A stretch of 64,000 nt of DNA from Lentinus brumalis (lineage: Eukaryota; Basidiomycota; Agaricomycetes; Polyporales; Polyporaceae), in the NCBI GenBank assembly GCA_001792895.1, contig MARA01000007.1, forward strand, positions 1,550,001-1,614,000, given 5' to 3'. The notes under the pieces were generated by a model. It was not told the DNA's origin and did no database searches. It worked only from the letters and a program-made list of their open reading frames with translations. Below, in pieces: positions 1 through 13,500 of this stretch (position 1 is its first letter; every line of letters begins with the position of its first letter). The translations under genes and the position numbers were made by a program.

Positions 1-1
1 C

Positions 2-20
2 ATGGTGAGTGGCGCGCTGT
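2..20 (+). pseudogene. Possible tail of a further truncated antiporter copy at the left edge
   Basis: The first bases of the window match the antiporter coding sequence around 10,207-10,225 (codons for the residues SMVSGAL) with one mismatch over about 19 bases. They then run into sequence that resembles the copy-1/spacer junction around 10,400-10,450. This is what a still older truncated antiporter copy to the left of the window would look like, so the array probably extends beyond position 1. The match is short, so this is only a suggestion. Confidence 0.35.
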
Positions 21-3000
21 GCTGGCTGCGATTGTAGGGAGACATGTAAATAGCAGCAATATATTTCCTTGGGATACTCCAGTGGCGAGAAGGCTCGGTG
101 CGCGCGGCGGCTGTGCAGAGCGAGGCGGCGTTGGGTAGCCTCGTGCCCGCTAACCCCGTGTCGCGAGATGCCAACAGGAAATCATCCAGATCGATCATTT
201 GACTCTGAGCACATCCTACGACGGTACCCCACCGGGTGACAGAACACGACGGTATCCCACCAGGGGGTGTATGTAGAGCACGAGGATGTGGCGCTTTCAC
301 GCGGCGGGCTTCGAGAGCAGACTGTATGCGGGGAGAAGGTGCATGTATTCAGACTACGCTGTACATCCGAGTACTACGCTTGTAATACACATAATCTATC
401 CTACACTCGAGTCGAAACCGCGCACAATACGCCCTCCGAGAACTCCAAATCCGCGCTCGGCCTACGGGCGCGCCTAACGAGCGTACTTCGCGTCGTGGAT
501 GCGCGCCGCGACTCTGCTCCGTACCACCACCATCGCTCTCGCACCGGCCTCCGCCGCTGGCTGCTACTTCTTGGCTGCCGGTACTTTTTGTGCTCTGGCA
601 ACGTCGACGGTACATGCACTCTTCTGCCGGTTGAGGACACCAAAACAGCATGGCTCGCTAACTTGTTGAGCGAGAAGCTCGCGTCTCGAGGGCGGGCTGC
701 CGTAAACACTCGTGTCTTTTCGTGCGTGCTCTTGTTCTCAGCCGACGTCTGGGCGCATTTGTGCGACCAGCAGAGAGCGGCAGGCGCATATATGCGACGG
801 TGAGTGGCGGCAGACGTGATGCAAAGTAACTCGAACACACCTTCCTGCAGAACTCTCGACCCGCACCTCTCTCTCTTCATGCTCATCCTCCTTCCGTCCT
901 CTCTATGCCCGCCTCACAGCCCCAGACGTCGCGACGCTTGATATCACCCGCTGCATTCGGAAGGTCAGTAGACATACAAGGTAAGTGCGAGGAGAGGAAC
1001 ACGCACTGTCGAGAGCTGACCGCCACCGGGACCAGCCTGAAGTAAGTGCAGTGTCATCGTATGCCTGCTGCTCGTGTGCCCGTGCTCTAGGTTCTGATAC
1101 GACGGCCGAGAGCAGCAGAAGGTGAGGTGTCGGCTTCCGGACACTCCGTCAAGCTTGTGTGCAGAGCGACGGCTTCACTGGAGCTATACCAGTCGAGGTC
1201 TGGACCAACGCGCATTTGCCGAAGGTCGTATTACTGGCAACTGTTCTGTCTTGCGTGCCGATTGGAACTTCCAGCCGCGATAATGGCGAGCTAGGGCAGC
1301 GGCAACATCTGGGGTCTGGTGGGACAGCGGTCTTGCATCTGGGGGTCCGAGTCTATGCCTCGGCAGCAGTGTCAGTACTGGGTCTGCGTACCGGAAGCCT
1401 GAAGGCGTCCGGCGGAGATACGAGAGCTCACCATGCACAGACATGTCTTCAATCTGATCCACGTCCGGACGCGGGACAGGGTCGATCTCATCGCAATTGG
1501 AGGCAAGTCCTCTCCATTCGGGAAGCGATCTTCTACAGCAGAATGGATCAACATGATGTCCAGTGGTGACACTTGCGGTAAGCTCGGCTTACCCTCTCGC
1601 ATTCACTGCGGTCTGCAGTTTACGGTGCAGCAGTTCCATAGCTCACAGCTCCTCAGACAAAGCCTGCGCTCAGTGCTGTAGAGAAGACAGGTGTGCGCTG
1701 CATATGGATGTTTGTCAATAGAGAAGGTACTTACTTGTGGCAAGGGGCACAGGCAGCAGGTCGGTGTCAATATCCTGTTGTCGCCAGCTATGAGGAGGGG
1801 TCGCAACGGTGTGTGACAGTGTAGGTCTAGGCTGGAGGCTGGAGGAGCTGGACAGTGGTGGTCGGACAGTGGGATGATCAGCGATTGACGTAGGCATTAG
1901 GGGTGTAAGTGCAGGACACAATAAACCAGTCTCGACGTGCAAAGCAACTGGGAGCGAAGCATGAGACGGCATGATGGTGGGTGGGAGGAACAGGTGTGAG
2001 TCGACGACGTGGCAGGGCGCAGATTCACGGCACTGAGCGACCGCGTCTCTGTGGCTAAGCGATCCCGGACGCCTGTCCTCACGCAAGGTCTAGGCTCCGG
2101 GCAGCGGAGCGCATCCGCTTATCCGCGTGTAATTAGGTTCAAGGGGCCTGCAGCCTGATTACTGTGGCATACCATGTTGAAAGGACTACTTAGTAGGGAC
2201 AACTTGCGGCGAACTGCCGCTAGAACAACAGCCTCCAAACACTATTCATCGCCTCAGGGCCAAGTATCGTGCATATGAGGGCTACAAAGAGGTATACTGG
2301 TACTTAGATGAGGGTGACTCCGGGTCCAAGCCTGAGATCAACAGCCCTTGCCTTCAAGCCCACACCATGAAGTCTGCGGGTTTGCCGGGCAATCGAGTCG
2401 GACCACGAGACGAGGGAACAACAAGATCCAGACATCTTGGAACTTGCCTAGCAACCCTTACGTGAGTGAGATAGCTTGGCAGAACATGACGCAAGGAGGA
2501 GGAGGCAATCCGAGTTGAACGGACGAAGCACTACCGCCGAGCGCTATACTGCCGCTTTACAGCGATCCTACTGTCTGCCCTTGTATGGACGACAGATCAG
2601 CCATGTAAGAACCATTGCTACAATTGAACTACACTGACATTGTATGAAACAAGCAGGACAGGTAGGAAATCAGAGATAATGACTCTTGAGCAGTGAGTTC
2701 TGTTGATTCTGACATTTCGGGCACTTCAACTCACATTGAACCTTCCTTACAACACTTCAGGGATAGGAAGGCATTCGAAATAATACCATCAATGTAGCCG
2801 AGCATTTGAATAAGCTTACACAGGCGATAGAGCTCAAAATCGTTGCAGAAGGCCCTCAAATGCAGCAGTACGCAAGGACCCTGTCCTCCTGCCCCGGGAC
2901 GACGAATGTACGACGGCAGCGGACACCGTTCATCACGCCATCATATTAGAGCGCTCGCATACCTACGCGAGTACTGCCCCGTGTACTACGCGGCTCCAGA

Positions 3001-6000
3001 ACCTGGCCAGAAGACTCAAAACGGTTGTTTCAGCCTTTCAGGCATACCCACACTCCTCCCGGCCATTCTCTGCCTATCCGTGTCGTCTCCTGGTTGGTCC
3101 GCACTCAGACAGCTCGGAGCTCTGGTGACGTACTGGCTTGGCATGTGTATCTCACCCCCGGGAACCAGGGTATCACGCACGGACCGTCTATCTTGTGTAT
3201 AAGTACCCTGCCTGTTGGTCGACAAACTCACCACCCGCCCTTGTCTCATTCATTTCTCCTCCTCCCCTCCCTCCCCTTCTCCTCCTCCGAGTCTGCGTTT
3301 TATATGCCCCTGCTCTATGGCTCTCTACTCTCTGCTCTCCCTCTGAGTACTACTTACTTCGCACAGCCTCCCGGTCACCCCGCCTCTGCTTGACGCCACT
3401 CCCGGCTCATACGGTACCTAAGTCATCGAATTGCTTAGGTTCCATGTCCTCCGGAACGTGCCTCGGCCAGGCTCTGGGCCCCCAATGTTCCGATCGCGGG
3501 CAGGGCCCTGACTTTACTTCTACGAGACCGGTAAGTCGATCCCTGCTTATTGGCTGGCTTGTCAGTGCGCCCACCCTTGTGTACTTGAGTCCGCTGACAA
3601 TTATTCATCCAGATTGACATCGAGTGAATCTTTCACGGCTGCGATTGACCCGTGGTGCGGCATGCAACAAGGCCGACTTACCCCGACTCTTAGCAAGACA
3701 CACTCTTGGCTACAAGTATCATGACTGCCGGAGCTCAAAGTAAGTCACCGGAATGCATCTGACGGAATCATTGTCGACATAATCCGCTCTCACAGGCATC
3801 AACTGTGGACGTATCGTCTCGGTACTATGACGTTCCTTCTTGCCTTGAGGTACGCGTCTCAACCCTTCCATACTTACTCACTACTTGATGCTCGCTTGCT
3901 CGTTCAGATCTCACGGGCAAGACGTGAACTTTCACGCTGCTCGCGTATCTATATCAGGTATGTCCTGATGTTCTCGGCACTCGCGAGTCACGACGCAGAC
4001 ACGCTTCTCATCACCGCGCATAATGCGAGCAGGAACTGATCAAGCTGCCATTGGAATTGCATCGAGGTTAGCCCGCACCGTGGCGGGTTTCTGGGAAATC
4101 GTATGTACTGTACCGGTACGTGAGTGTTTCTATTCCGCCCGGAACGAGTCACTGATGTCGCCGCAGTATGACAGGGACGCGGTAGATACAGGCCCGCCGG
4201 GGCCCTGTGCAACTCTTCCCATGCTCTCAAAAGCAAGATCGCATCCGCCTCCGCCCAACGCACCGCTGCTTCCGCGAGACAAGCAATCTCGTCATTATCC
4301 AACGGTCATTGACGTGTTTACGCTGCGGGTACGTCAGTACAGCGAGCGCAAGTGACAGAGACGCAACTCACCGCCAGCGCAGATCGCAATCTCGCTTAGT
4401 GGATACGCAAGCGCCATGTGTTCTTGCGCACATCTGAAGGCCTCGGCTTGCTCTGTTCATAGTGACTGGTAGCCGGTGCGTCCTCGGTGAGTAATCTTGC
4501 CGTCTGCAAAGTACCATATTACTAACCTTGCGTACATACTGTCCAGCCCCGCGCCTCTCGCTGCACGCCACCCTCGCCATGCCCGTACACCAGATGCGAT
4601 CACGGGCTTGAAGAGACGACTATCGGTCGCACTGCCGACATTTCTCGCCCTTGTCGCCCGGGTAATATGTGAGCAAGTTAGCATCCTCACACGGCGTTCA
4701 TCCGTGAACTTACCGTAAGCATTTGCCTTCAGCCTGCATAGTTCGACGCCACAATCCGTCGCAGTGTTCGCTATGAACGCTTCTGATTGGCCACGTATGT
4801 CGACTGCCGGCGTGCCGTTAGAGTCCCGGATATGTACGCTGACGTGTCTTGGATGCTCAGAATCTGAAGACGATTCTGCGGGGCCGGCTCAATACTCTCA
4901 CCTACACAAGCAGAGACCCGGAGTGACAAGCGTCGACGGTCCCTTGCCAACGGTTCGGAGTTCGCGACACGCTGTTCATGCGGCCCGGCTGTGCCTCGGA
5001 GATGGCCCGCATAGTGTGGTCAGTAAATCATTCGGGTTCGGCTTGCTGGATTACTGACTGCTGCTCATATCTCCACCCAGGCTGCTTCAAGTCCGCACGA
5101 TCTGGGAAGCGACGAAGAAACTGCGTAAGTCGATATGTTCAGTCTTGCCGGCGAGCCATCCTGACACATTGCGCGGTGTCGACGTCCTGAGTCGTTCGTC
5201 CGTGTGTGTATTGCGGACAGAAGGAGTGACCGGCGTCGACGGTCTCTTGCCAACAGTTCGGGATTCTGGACACGCTGTTCACGCGGCCCGGCGTGTGCCT
5301 CGGAGATGGCCTGTATACTATGTGGTCAGTAAGCTACTCGGCTTCGGATTGCTGGATTACTGACTGTCAATCAGATCTTCGCCCAGGTGTCTTCAAGCCC
5401 GCACGATCTTGGAAGCGACGAAGAACTGCGTAAGTCGATATGTCCAGTCTTGCCGGCGAGCGATTCTGACACGCCGCGAAGTGTCGGCTCACTGAGTCGA
5501 CCGTCCGTGGGTATGCGGACAGAAGTCAAGGCCCCGGCGACTCGCAACTGCTTTCAAGCTGCCGGCCTGTTCCACGAGCAGTGCGTCTTGCGCGGTACTG
5601 GATGCGCACTGTGGCAGCGCCGAGTCAGCGTTGCGTTGGCGGTCTTGTCATGGATGCCGCATACCTGGCCGCCATCTGGGGTAGAACACGCGGCAAAGTC
5701 AGCGCACACGATGCGTGGTTGACTCGATCTTCGTGGTATGTCCTTTCTCTAGCCTGCATCAGGCTTGCCATGCTGACATGCATCGCTAGAACGCGCAAGA
5801 GACGCTATATACGGGCTTGTCAGACACCTCGCGCGAGTACTGTCAGACCCGACTCACCGCTCGCCCAGATCGCTATCTCGCGTATGGGTTGTCGCGGAGC
5901 ACGGACGGAGCCTTCAAGAACATAGGAAGAGTGTGGTGAGTCGATCGTGAAGACCGGTCATAGATCAGAGCACTGACCAGTATTGTGTCACTCCGACGTA

Positions 6001-8250
6001 TTGATGTCAAGGTCTGCCGTGGTAGAGATCATGGAGCCATCAGCGAGTACGCCATCCGAGACGGGCATCGCTGCGTCAGCGCTGCTGTTTGCGCCCGGAA
6101 GAGCTGAATGTCGGCGTGTGCGTAGTGAGTTTGACTACGATCTGTAGATACTCGCGCCCTGGACGTGTTTGGGTACGCCGCGGTTCTGCAGGTACGTCAG
6201 ACGCGATGATTTTGGCATGATCATGAGCAACTTACTTACGACCAATTCTAGCTGTCATGTGGATCCGACAGCGGCGAACGCTCTCCTGGCTCAGCAAGTG
6301 CGTCTGACGAGGCCCTACTTATGTGAGTGCATCATCGCCTGACCACCGTTCCTCGCGCTGAATATAGTACTCGTACTCACCGACAGCAGCTCTTCGTCTT
6401 GTCCAGTCGACACCCGAGACTCAACCAACTCTGATGGCTCATGGTCGAGGTGACGTCGTCATGTCGCTCCCTCGCGTTTCCGACGCTGACAAGCAGTCCT
6501 GCAGATAACAAGATATATTGCGCGGTCTACTTACACGCGAGCACGCTACGCGAGTACCAGTCAGTGCACCCCGCCGTGTCCCGCCTCCCTGTCCGCACTT
6601 CTAAGTCCTCGTTCCTGTGAGCGAGCTTCCGATCCTCTGGTCTGCAGCGGTCAGCTCCGCCGCTGCACGCTGCACACTGCCAGTCGTCAGCTGGGGAGCT
6701 GGGGAGCTGGACCCGACAACGAGCCCGTCGTCCTCTGCAGATGTGCGAAGACGGCGGGCCCGGTTCGTCGTCTGTGTCTTCTCAGGACGCGTCGGCGTCG
6801 TCTGTGCGCACCAGAGTGTTCGTCGCGAACTTGCAGTAGTTCAGCGGCGACACCGAGTCCGTGCGAGCGTGCATCGCGCACCTCACGCCCTCCGCCGCTG
6901 TCGGGCCTCGGATCTCTGCAGTGAGACCGTCAGCATAGTTTGCTAGACGCGGCATGGCCATGACGTTCTTACATACCTTCGCGGCGCTGAGAGCGGTGCT
7001 CGCATGTCCCTGAGCGAAAGACGACTGGTCGCAACGCGGGAGCTTGAGAACAGTCCGCCTTCCTCTCGCCGCGGTGCCGTCCTCCAGATCCCCGCGTTGC
7101 CGTGCTCGCAGCACATCTACGTACACGTTATCAACCTCGGGCGTGCGTCGACTATGCGTCTTGAGCCAGACGCTGCGAGTCGAACTGCGGACTTGCTGGC
7201 CTCCATGCAGCATTCGTCCGAGGTGTTCAGAGCCATTACGGCGCCGCTGAGACGACTGCGCGGCTCCCAGGGGCAGCAGGCGCGTCGAGAGAGCGCGACT
7301 GAGGAGCGAGGTGCAGGGGAATCGCGATAGATGCGATTATTGGCGACCTCTTCGGATCGATTTTGAGTGCGGAGTGGTTATGCGGAGGGTGTGAGACAGC
7401 ACGTACGGCGAGTTTGAGAGCGCGGCGGCGCCGGGTCGGGGAGCTGTGTCGTTCCTTCCCCTGGACATGCAGGCTGCCGAGCGGAATGGCGCGTCCGCGA
7501 CGGCGCGCAGACTCCCAGGCCTAGCAGCGAGCCGCAGAGTGCTATCTGACTGGGCTTGTATGAGTGACCGAGGTTGTATGCAGGGCGAGGGCGGGACGTC
7601 TGTCAAGCTCCCAGAGTGCAGTGAATTGGACGATCTTGAGTCGATATGACAGGCGCGTAGTTGAAGAACACGGTGGCGGGGTGCGCAAAGATGCTAAGAC
7701 AGATGGGAACGGTAGCTATGCATACCAGATTCGCGAGAGACGGCGGATTTACTCACCTGGGCAGCAGTATTCGCGAGACCGGGCTGCGGGGACAGAAGAC
7801 GCGCGGGACAAGCGCATATATGCCGGCTCGTATGGGCTGAACGCGTCAAGAGGGCCGAGTTTTGCTTCGTTTCGACAAGCGAGGGCGGGCACTTGGTCCG
7901 GGTTGTGGCAGAGAGCGTCGTGCGGTGGAGGGGAAGCTAGATAGATGAGTGACGTGCACACAGCCGTGGAAGGGGGGACGCACCTGTAGAGAGGGAGAGC
8001 AGCGAAACGAGGCCATGGCCATTTTGCGGGAGAGCTCTCCAAGGGCGTGCGCGAGGCGGGGAGGAAGACTCACCGGAGGGCATCCGCGGCAACCAAGGCG
8101 GGCAGTAGAGTAGCAGCGTGCAGAGGAAGCGTGCAGTGGCAGACACGCCCACTTGAGACGAGGACGGCGCGAGCAGGGAGAGCAGAGTCGCGGGCAGGAG
8201 TCAGACGCACCCACTTGAAACAAAGACGGGGCAGACCGAGGCGCGAGTGA
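21..8250. other. Spacer A: diverged copy of the array spacer, rich in intron-like signals
   Basis: This 8.2 kb stretch is the oldest and most diverged copy of the spacer between antiporter copies. It aligns along its length with 10,400-18,430, but similarity is uneven: about 4,110-5,100 is nearly identical to 14,380-15,370, while other parts differ by many substitutions and indels. I see no open reading frame conserved between spacers A and B. What is conserved is a series of plus-strand GTAAGT/GTGAGT/GTACGT donors, CTGAC or CTAAC branch-like sites and CAG acceptors spaced 50-75 nt, which looks like a multi-intron transcript or the remains of one. From about 7,700 to 8,250 some donor-like sites point the other way. 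No recognised protein domain was found. Confidence 0.6.
4920..5525. repeat. Internal tandem duplication of a 303-bp module, spacer A only
   Basis: The stretch from 4,920 to about 5,222 is repeated at 5,223 to about 5,525. Both copies start with a GGAGTGAC sequence, contain an intron-like GTCAGTAA...CAG segment, share the stretch around TCTTGCCGGCGAGC, and end near a GCGGACAGAAG-like sequence. The copies differ by scattered substitutions and small indels, so the duplication is not recent. Spacers B and C hold only one copy of this module (about 15,180-15,480 and 25,369-25,669). Confidence 0.75.
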
Positions 8251-8410
8251 GCTGGGTGCGAGGCCGGTGTGCGACGGCGAGAGAGACGTCTGCGGCGTCC
8301 ATATACGGAGCGTCCGGGGCGTGCCGAGTGACGTCCTGCCTGAGTTGCTACGCGCTTCTCGTCCTTCCACCCGTCTGCAGGCTCAGATCTCTTCTCCTCC
8401 TGCCACCACC

Positions 8411-10581
8411 ATGGCGAGCAGCGGCTACTTCTCCGAGCCCGAGCAGGACGACTCCGCGACGCCGACCGCAGCGACGGGACAAAGGGGGCCGCTCTACCGC
8501 AGTGTGAGCCACAGTTCCCAGTGGTCCATCCCCGAGACCCCCTCCCATCACCTCCAGGGCACGTCCTACTTCACACAGCGTGCCGCCTCGCCCACCTCGC
8601 GCCGCGCAAACCCGCCCAGGAACGTCTCCACGAGCTCGTCCCGCAGGCGCGGCGTCCGCAGCACCAGTCTCGCCAGCTCACACGCGACCGCGAGGGGATT
8701 CGGCGACGAGGGCGGCTTGAGCGACCACGAGGAGGCCGACGGCGAAGAGCACGACGACTCGGAGGAGAACGACACGCCCCAGCCGGGCGACGACGGCGAC
8801 GGCGACGACGACGACGACGAACGGGAAGAGGATCCGATAACCCTCAGAGACCGCCAGTCGCTCATCAACGTCGAGCACCCCTTCGGTCTGCCCATATGGA
8901 AGCCCGCGCTGTACAAGAAGCAGCGGTCGGTGACAAAGTACGCGGACCAGGCGCTGCACTCCGTGCCCAGCGCGCAGGCAGAGCGCCACCTCCTCCCGGG
9001 AACATCTTCTGGCTCGTCGCGTTCGGCTGGTGGCTGTCCGTGGTATGTTTCGCGGTCTCTGCGGTTCTGTACGTGGTTCCCAAGGGCGGGCGGGTGTACG
9101 CGAACCTCGCGTTCGGACTCGGGTGGTACATCGCGTGGCCGTTTGGCAAGTACGTGGAAGGCGACGCTGGTGCCCTACCGGACGACGAGGAGCAAGGCGT
9201 TGCCCCCGACCCGGCGCAGTCGGAGACGTTCTCGGAGGACGAGCACGCTGGCTCGTCCGAGCAGTCCACGATCAGGGCGCGGCCTGCGGGGCCAGAGGCC
9301 AGCTCAGACTCGTGGGTGCCGCCCAGCGCGACGACCTCGCTTCTGGGCAACGGCCAAGGACGTCCGCCTGTCCGCCCGGCCAAGTCGTACGGTGCGACGG
9401 CGACGTCGTCCACGTTCATCCATGCGCTGCAGGAGAGCAAAGCCGAGTACTGGCTCGGCCGGGCGGTCTTCTGGCTCGCGCTGGTCACTCTCATCGCGCC
9501 GCTCATGCTCCTGGTGTCTCTCGTCTGCTGGTTCTTCATCTTCACGATCCCGATGGCGCGGCTGAACTGGGCACTCATCAAGCATCTCTTCGAGCGCCCG
9601 ACGACGATCCGGTTCTGCGCGGCCCCGGTCGTCCCGGTATCCGAGGAGGGCGAAGAGATCCCCGTGGGCCAGCGGGGCGTCGACGGCGAGGCGACACCGG
9701 TGGCATTCAAGCACGCGCGGTTGTCCGCTGGGCAGGCGGCGCCGTCCGGGTCCCCGACGTCGACGGTGCTCCTGTGCACGTACCGCGCATGGGGCTGGAA
9801 GTACTACAAGTACACGGTCGGCGGGGTGAACATCATCTTCGTGAACCTGCTCCCGTTCGTGCTGTTCGCGATCATGGACGGGATCGTGCTGCTCCCGCTG
9901 GCGGAGCGGCGCGAGCACGCGGGCAAGCACGTCCCGGCGTTCCTCGCGTTCATCACGTCGCGTGCGCTCATCTTTGTCATGAGTCTGGCGAGTGTCATCC
10001 CGCTGTCGTACTTTATCGGCATGGCCGTCGCCTCCATCTCCGCGCAGTCGTCGATCGGTATGGGCGCGGTCATCAACGCGACGTTCGGCTCCATCATCGA
10101 GATTATCCTCTACGGCATCGCGCTCACGCAGAGCAAGGGGCACCTCGTCGAGGGCTCGATCGTTGGGAGCTTGCTCGCCGGTGTCTTGCTCATGCCCGGT
10201 ATGAGTATGGTGAGCGGCGCGCTGAGGAGGAAGGAGATGAAGTTCAACGCGAAGAGTGCCGGAGTCACGAGTATGCTCCTCATCATGGCCTTCATCGGTA
10301 CTATCGCCCCGACGTTGTTCTACCAGACCTACGGCAGCGTAAGTGCCCACTTGCCAGTGCGAGTTGGTGAAACTGACTGTTGCATCGTGCTCGAGTCGGC
10401 GGTAGCTTGGGCGTGGTCGGCAGTGGTTGCGGGACATGTATGTAGCACGCAATATATCTCGTTCGCAGACCTCGAGCGGATGATTGGCGAGAATGCTCCT
10501 GCGGCGGCTGTGCAGAGCGAGGCGGCGGTGGGTAGCCTCGTGCCCGCTAACCCCGTGTCGCGAGATGCCAACAGGAAATAA
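8411..10581 (+). pseudogene. Truncated, frameshifted VNX1/CAX-type antiporter, copy 1
   Basis: This is the 5' part of the gene that is complete at 28,781. It starts with the same residues [10 protein letters not shown] and runs to the residues QTYGS that end exon 1 of the complete gene. Relative to copies 2 and 3 it lacks 9 nt after codons for TSRR, and it has lost one G in a GGGG run near 9,000, which shifts the frame around residue 196. After QTYGS the GTAAGT donor is kept, but the acceptor and all downstream exons are replaced by spacer sequence from about 10,390. Reading through gives an unrelated tail to a stop at 10,579-10,581. The second transporter half and its c-2 ion-binding motif are missing. 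If the single-base loss is a sequencing error, a 640-residue N-terminal fragment could still be made. Confidence 0.85.
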
Positions 10582-13500
10582 TCCAGATCGATCACTGGAC
10601 TCTGAGCACATTCGAGGACGGTACCCCACCAGCGGACAGAAGACGACGGTACAATAGTATGCAGAGCACTTCGAGAGCAGACTGTATGTGGAAGAAGTGG
10701 CATGTATTCAGGACTACGAGGTACATGGGAGTACTAGGCCTGTAACACACAGATTATGTCCCACATCCCGTGTCGAAACCGCGCAGAATACGCCCTCCGA
10801 GACCTCCAAATCCGCGCTCGGCCTACGGGCGCCTAACGAGCGTACTTCGCGTCGAGGATGCGCACCGCGACTCTGCTCCGTACCACCACCATCGCCTCGT
10901 GCCCGGTCTCCCCGCTCCCTCTTCTGCCTGCTCCTTCTTGCTCTGCTAGTCCTCTTCGGTACGTAAGTTTCTCCTGCCGGCAGCCACTAGTTCACGACGC
11001 ACCGCCAAGTTGCGCTCCACTCACTGGCCTCCGCACTCCGGGTGTGCAGCATATATGCGGTGGCGAGGATGCGGGCGGAGAGAGACGATGCAAGGCAAGT
11101 CATACACACCTTCGCGTAGAGTCTAAGTATCCTCTCCGTTGCACCCGCTCTCCTGCACGTCCTCCTTCGGATCGCGACGCGTAACGTCACCCACTGCGTT
11201 CGGAAGGTCAGTAGACATGCAAGGTAAGTGCGAGGAGAGGAACACGCACTGTCGAGAGCTGACCGCCACCGGGACCAGCCTGAGGTAAGTGCAGCGTCAC
11301 TGCATGCCTGCTGCTCGTGTGCTTGCACTCTAGGTTCTGGCGAGACATGTCCCGGGAGACCGTGATGCCGAGACCAGCTGAAGTTGAATGTCGGCAGCCG
11401 GATGCTCCGCGTTTGGCCAACCGCTTACCAGAACTCTTAAAGTCAAGGTCTGGATCGGCGTGCACCGTCGGACTGTGGGTGCAGCGGACCTGCTGAGGAG
11501 GTGGCGGCGGTCTCGAAGTGCCACAGTTGAATGTGGCGGATGAGAGACAACTCGTCGTATTTCTGGCAATTGTCGTGTCTTGCGTGACGTTTGGAACTCG
11601 CAGCTGCGATACTGGCGAGCTAGGCTGCGAGCTGCGGCGACATCTGGGGTCTTATGGGACAGTGGTCTTGCGTCTGAGGGCCGGCAGCGTCAGTACTGGG
11701 TCTCGAGCTAGGCGGACTCGGAGATGTGAGAGCTCACCATGCGCAGACACGCCTACGATCCTATCCGCGTCCAGACGTGGGACAGGGTCGATTCCGAGGT
11801 CTCTGTGTTCGAGGTGTGATCTTCTGCGGAGAGACATGCAGTAAGTCTGGCTTACCCTCTCGCATTCTCTGCGGCTCGTGGTGCAGCAGTTCCGATAGCT
11901 CACAGCTCCTCAGACAAAGTCTGTGCTCAGCTCTGTAGAGACAACAGGTGCGTACTGCCAGTAAGGATGTCCGTCAATAGAGAAGGTGCTTACTCATGGT
12001 ATTGTAGGGGCGCATGTCCATGTCGGGATCATCTTCGGGTTGTGACTTGTGGCACACCGCAGGCTAAGACCCGTCGGTCATAGTGTAGGTTCAGGCTGGA
12101 AACTGGAGGAGCTGGATGGGGGTTGGACAGTCACCAATTGACGTAGATATTAGAAGTGTAAGTGCAGGAGTCCAGGAGGACACAATAAACTGGTCTTGAC
12201 GTGGAAAACAACTGGAAGCGAAGCATGAGACGGCATGATGGTGGGTGGGAGGAACAGGTGTGAGTCGACGACGTGGCAGGGCGCAGATTCACGGCACTGA
12301 GCGGCCGCTTCTCTGTGGCTAAGCGATCCCGGACGCCTATCCTACACCCAAAGTCTGGGGTTCCGGGCAGCGGAGCGCATCCGCTTATCCGCTTAGGTGC
12401 AATCATGTTCAAGAGGCCTGCCACCTGATATGCTTGTTACTGTCACTAGACCCCACGCGAAGGACTACTTAGTAGGGACAGCTTGCGGCAAACTGCAGCT
12501 AGAACCACAGCCTGCAAAGCCTACCCATTGCCTCAGAGCTGAATAAATATCATGCATATGAGGACTAAAGTACAGAGAGGTATGCTGATATGACGGTGAC
12601 TCCGAGTCGAAGCCTGAGAGATAGATCCACCCTTGCCTCCAAGTCTGCACCATAAAGCTGCAGGTTCGCCGAGCAATCAAGTCGGGTCACAGTGACACGA
12701 GGGAACAACAGGATCCAGACATCTTGGCACTTGCCTAGCATGAGATAGCTTGGCAGTACATGACACAAGGAGGAGGAGGCAATCCGAGTTGAACGGACAA
12801 AGCACTACCGCCGAGCGCTATACGGACGCTTCGCAGCAATCTCACTGTCTGCCCTTGTATGGACGACAAAGCAGACGTGTAAGAACCATTGCTACAATTA
12901 AACTACACTGACATTGTATGAAACAAGCAGGACAGGTAGGGAATCAGAGATAATGACTCTTGAGTAGTGAGTTCTGTTGATTCTGATATTTCGGGCACTT
13001 CGGCTCACATTGAACCCTCCTTACAACACTTCATGGACAGGAGGGCATCCGGAATGATACCACTGTTAGCATAGCCGAGCACTTGTGTGTGCGTAGACAG
13101 GTGAGAAAGCTCAAATTCTTTGTATTACACGCAGAACACCCTCAAATGCAGCAGTACACAAGGACCCTGTCCTCCTGCCCCGGGGCGACGAATGTACGAC
13201 GGCAGCGGAACCTGTTCATCACACCATCATATTCGGGCGCTCGCATACCTACCCGAGTACTGCCCTGTCTACTACGCGGCTCCAGAACCTGGCCAGAAGA
13301 CTCAGACGGTTGTTTCAGCCTTTCAGGCATACCCACACTCCTCCCGGCCGTTATCTGCCTATCCATGTCGTCCCCTGGTTGGTCCGTACTCAGACAGCTC
13401 GAACATCTGGTGACGTACTGGCTTGGCATGTGTATCTCGCCCCCGGGAACCGGGGTATCACGCACGGACCGTCTATCTTGCGTATAAGTACCCTGCCTGT

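Noticed and set aside
9304..10629. 441-codon open stretch on the minus strand, also at 19,494-20,819
   Set aside because: It lies antisense to antiporter exon 1 and is rich in Arg, Asp and Glu, as expected from the reverse frame of GC-rich membrane-protein codons. It has no domain and no splice context.
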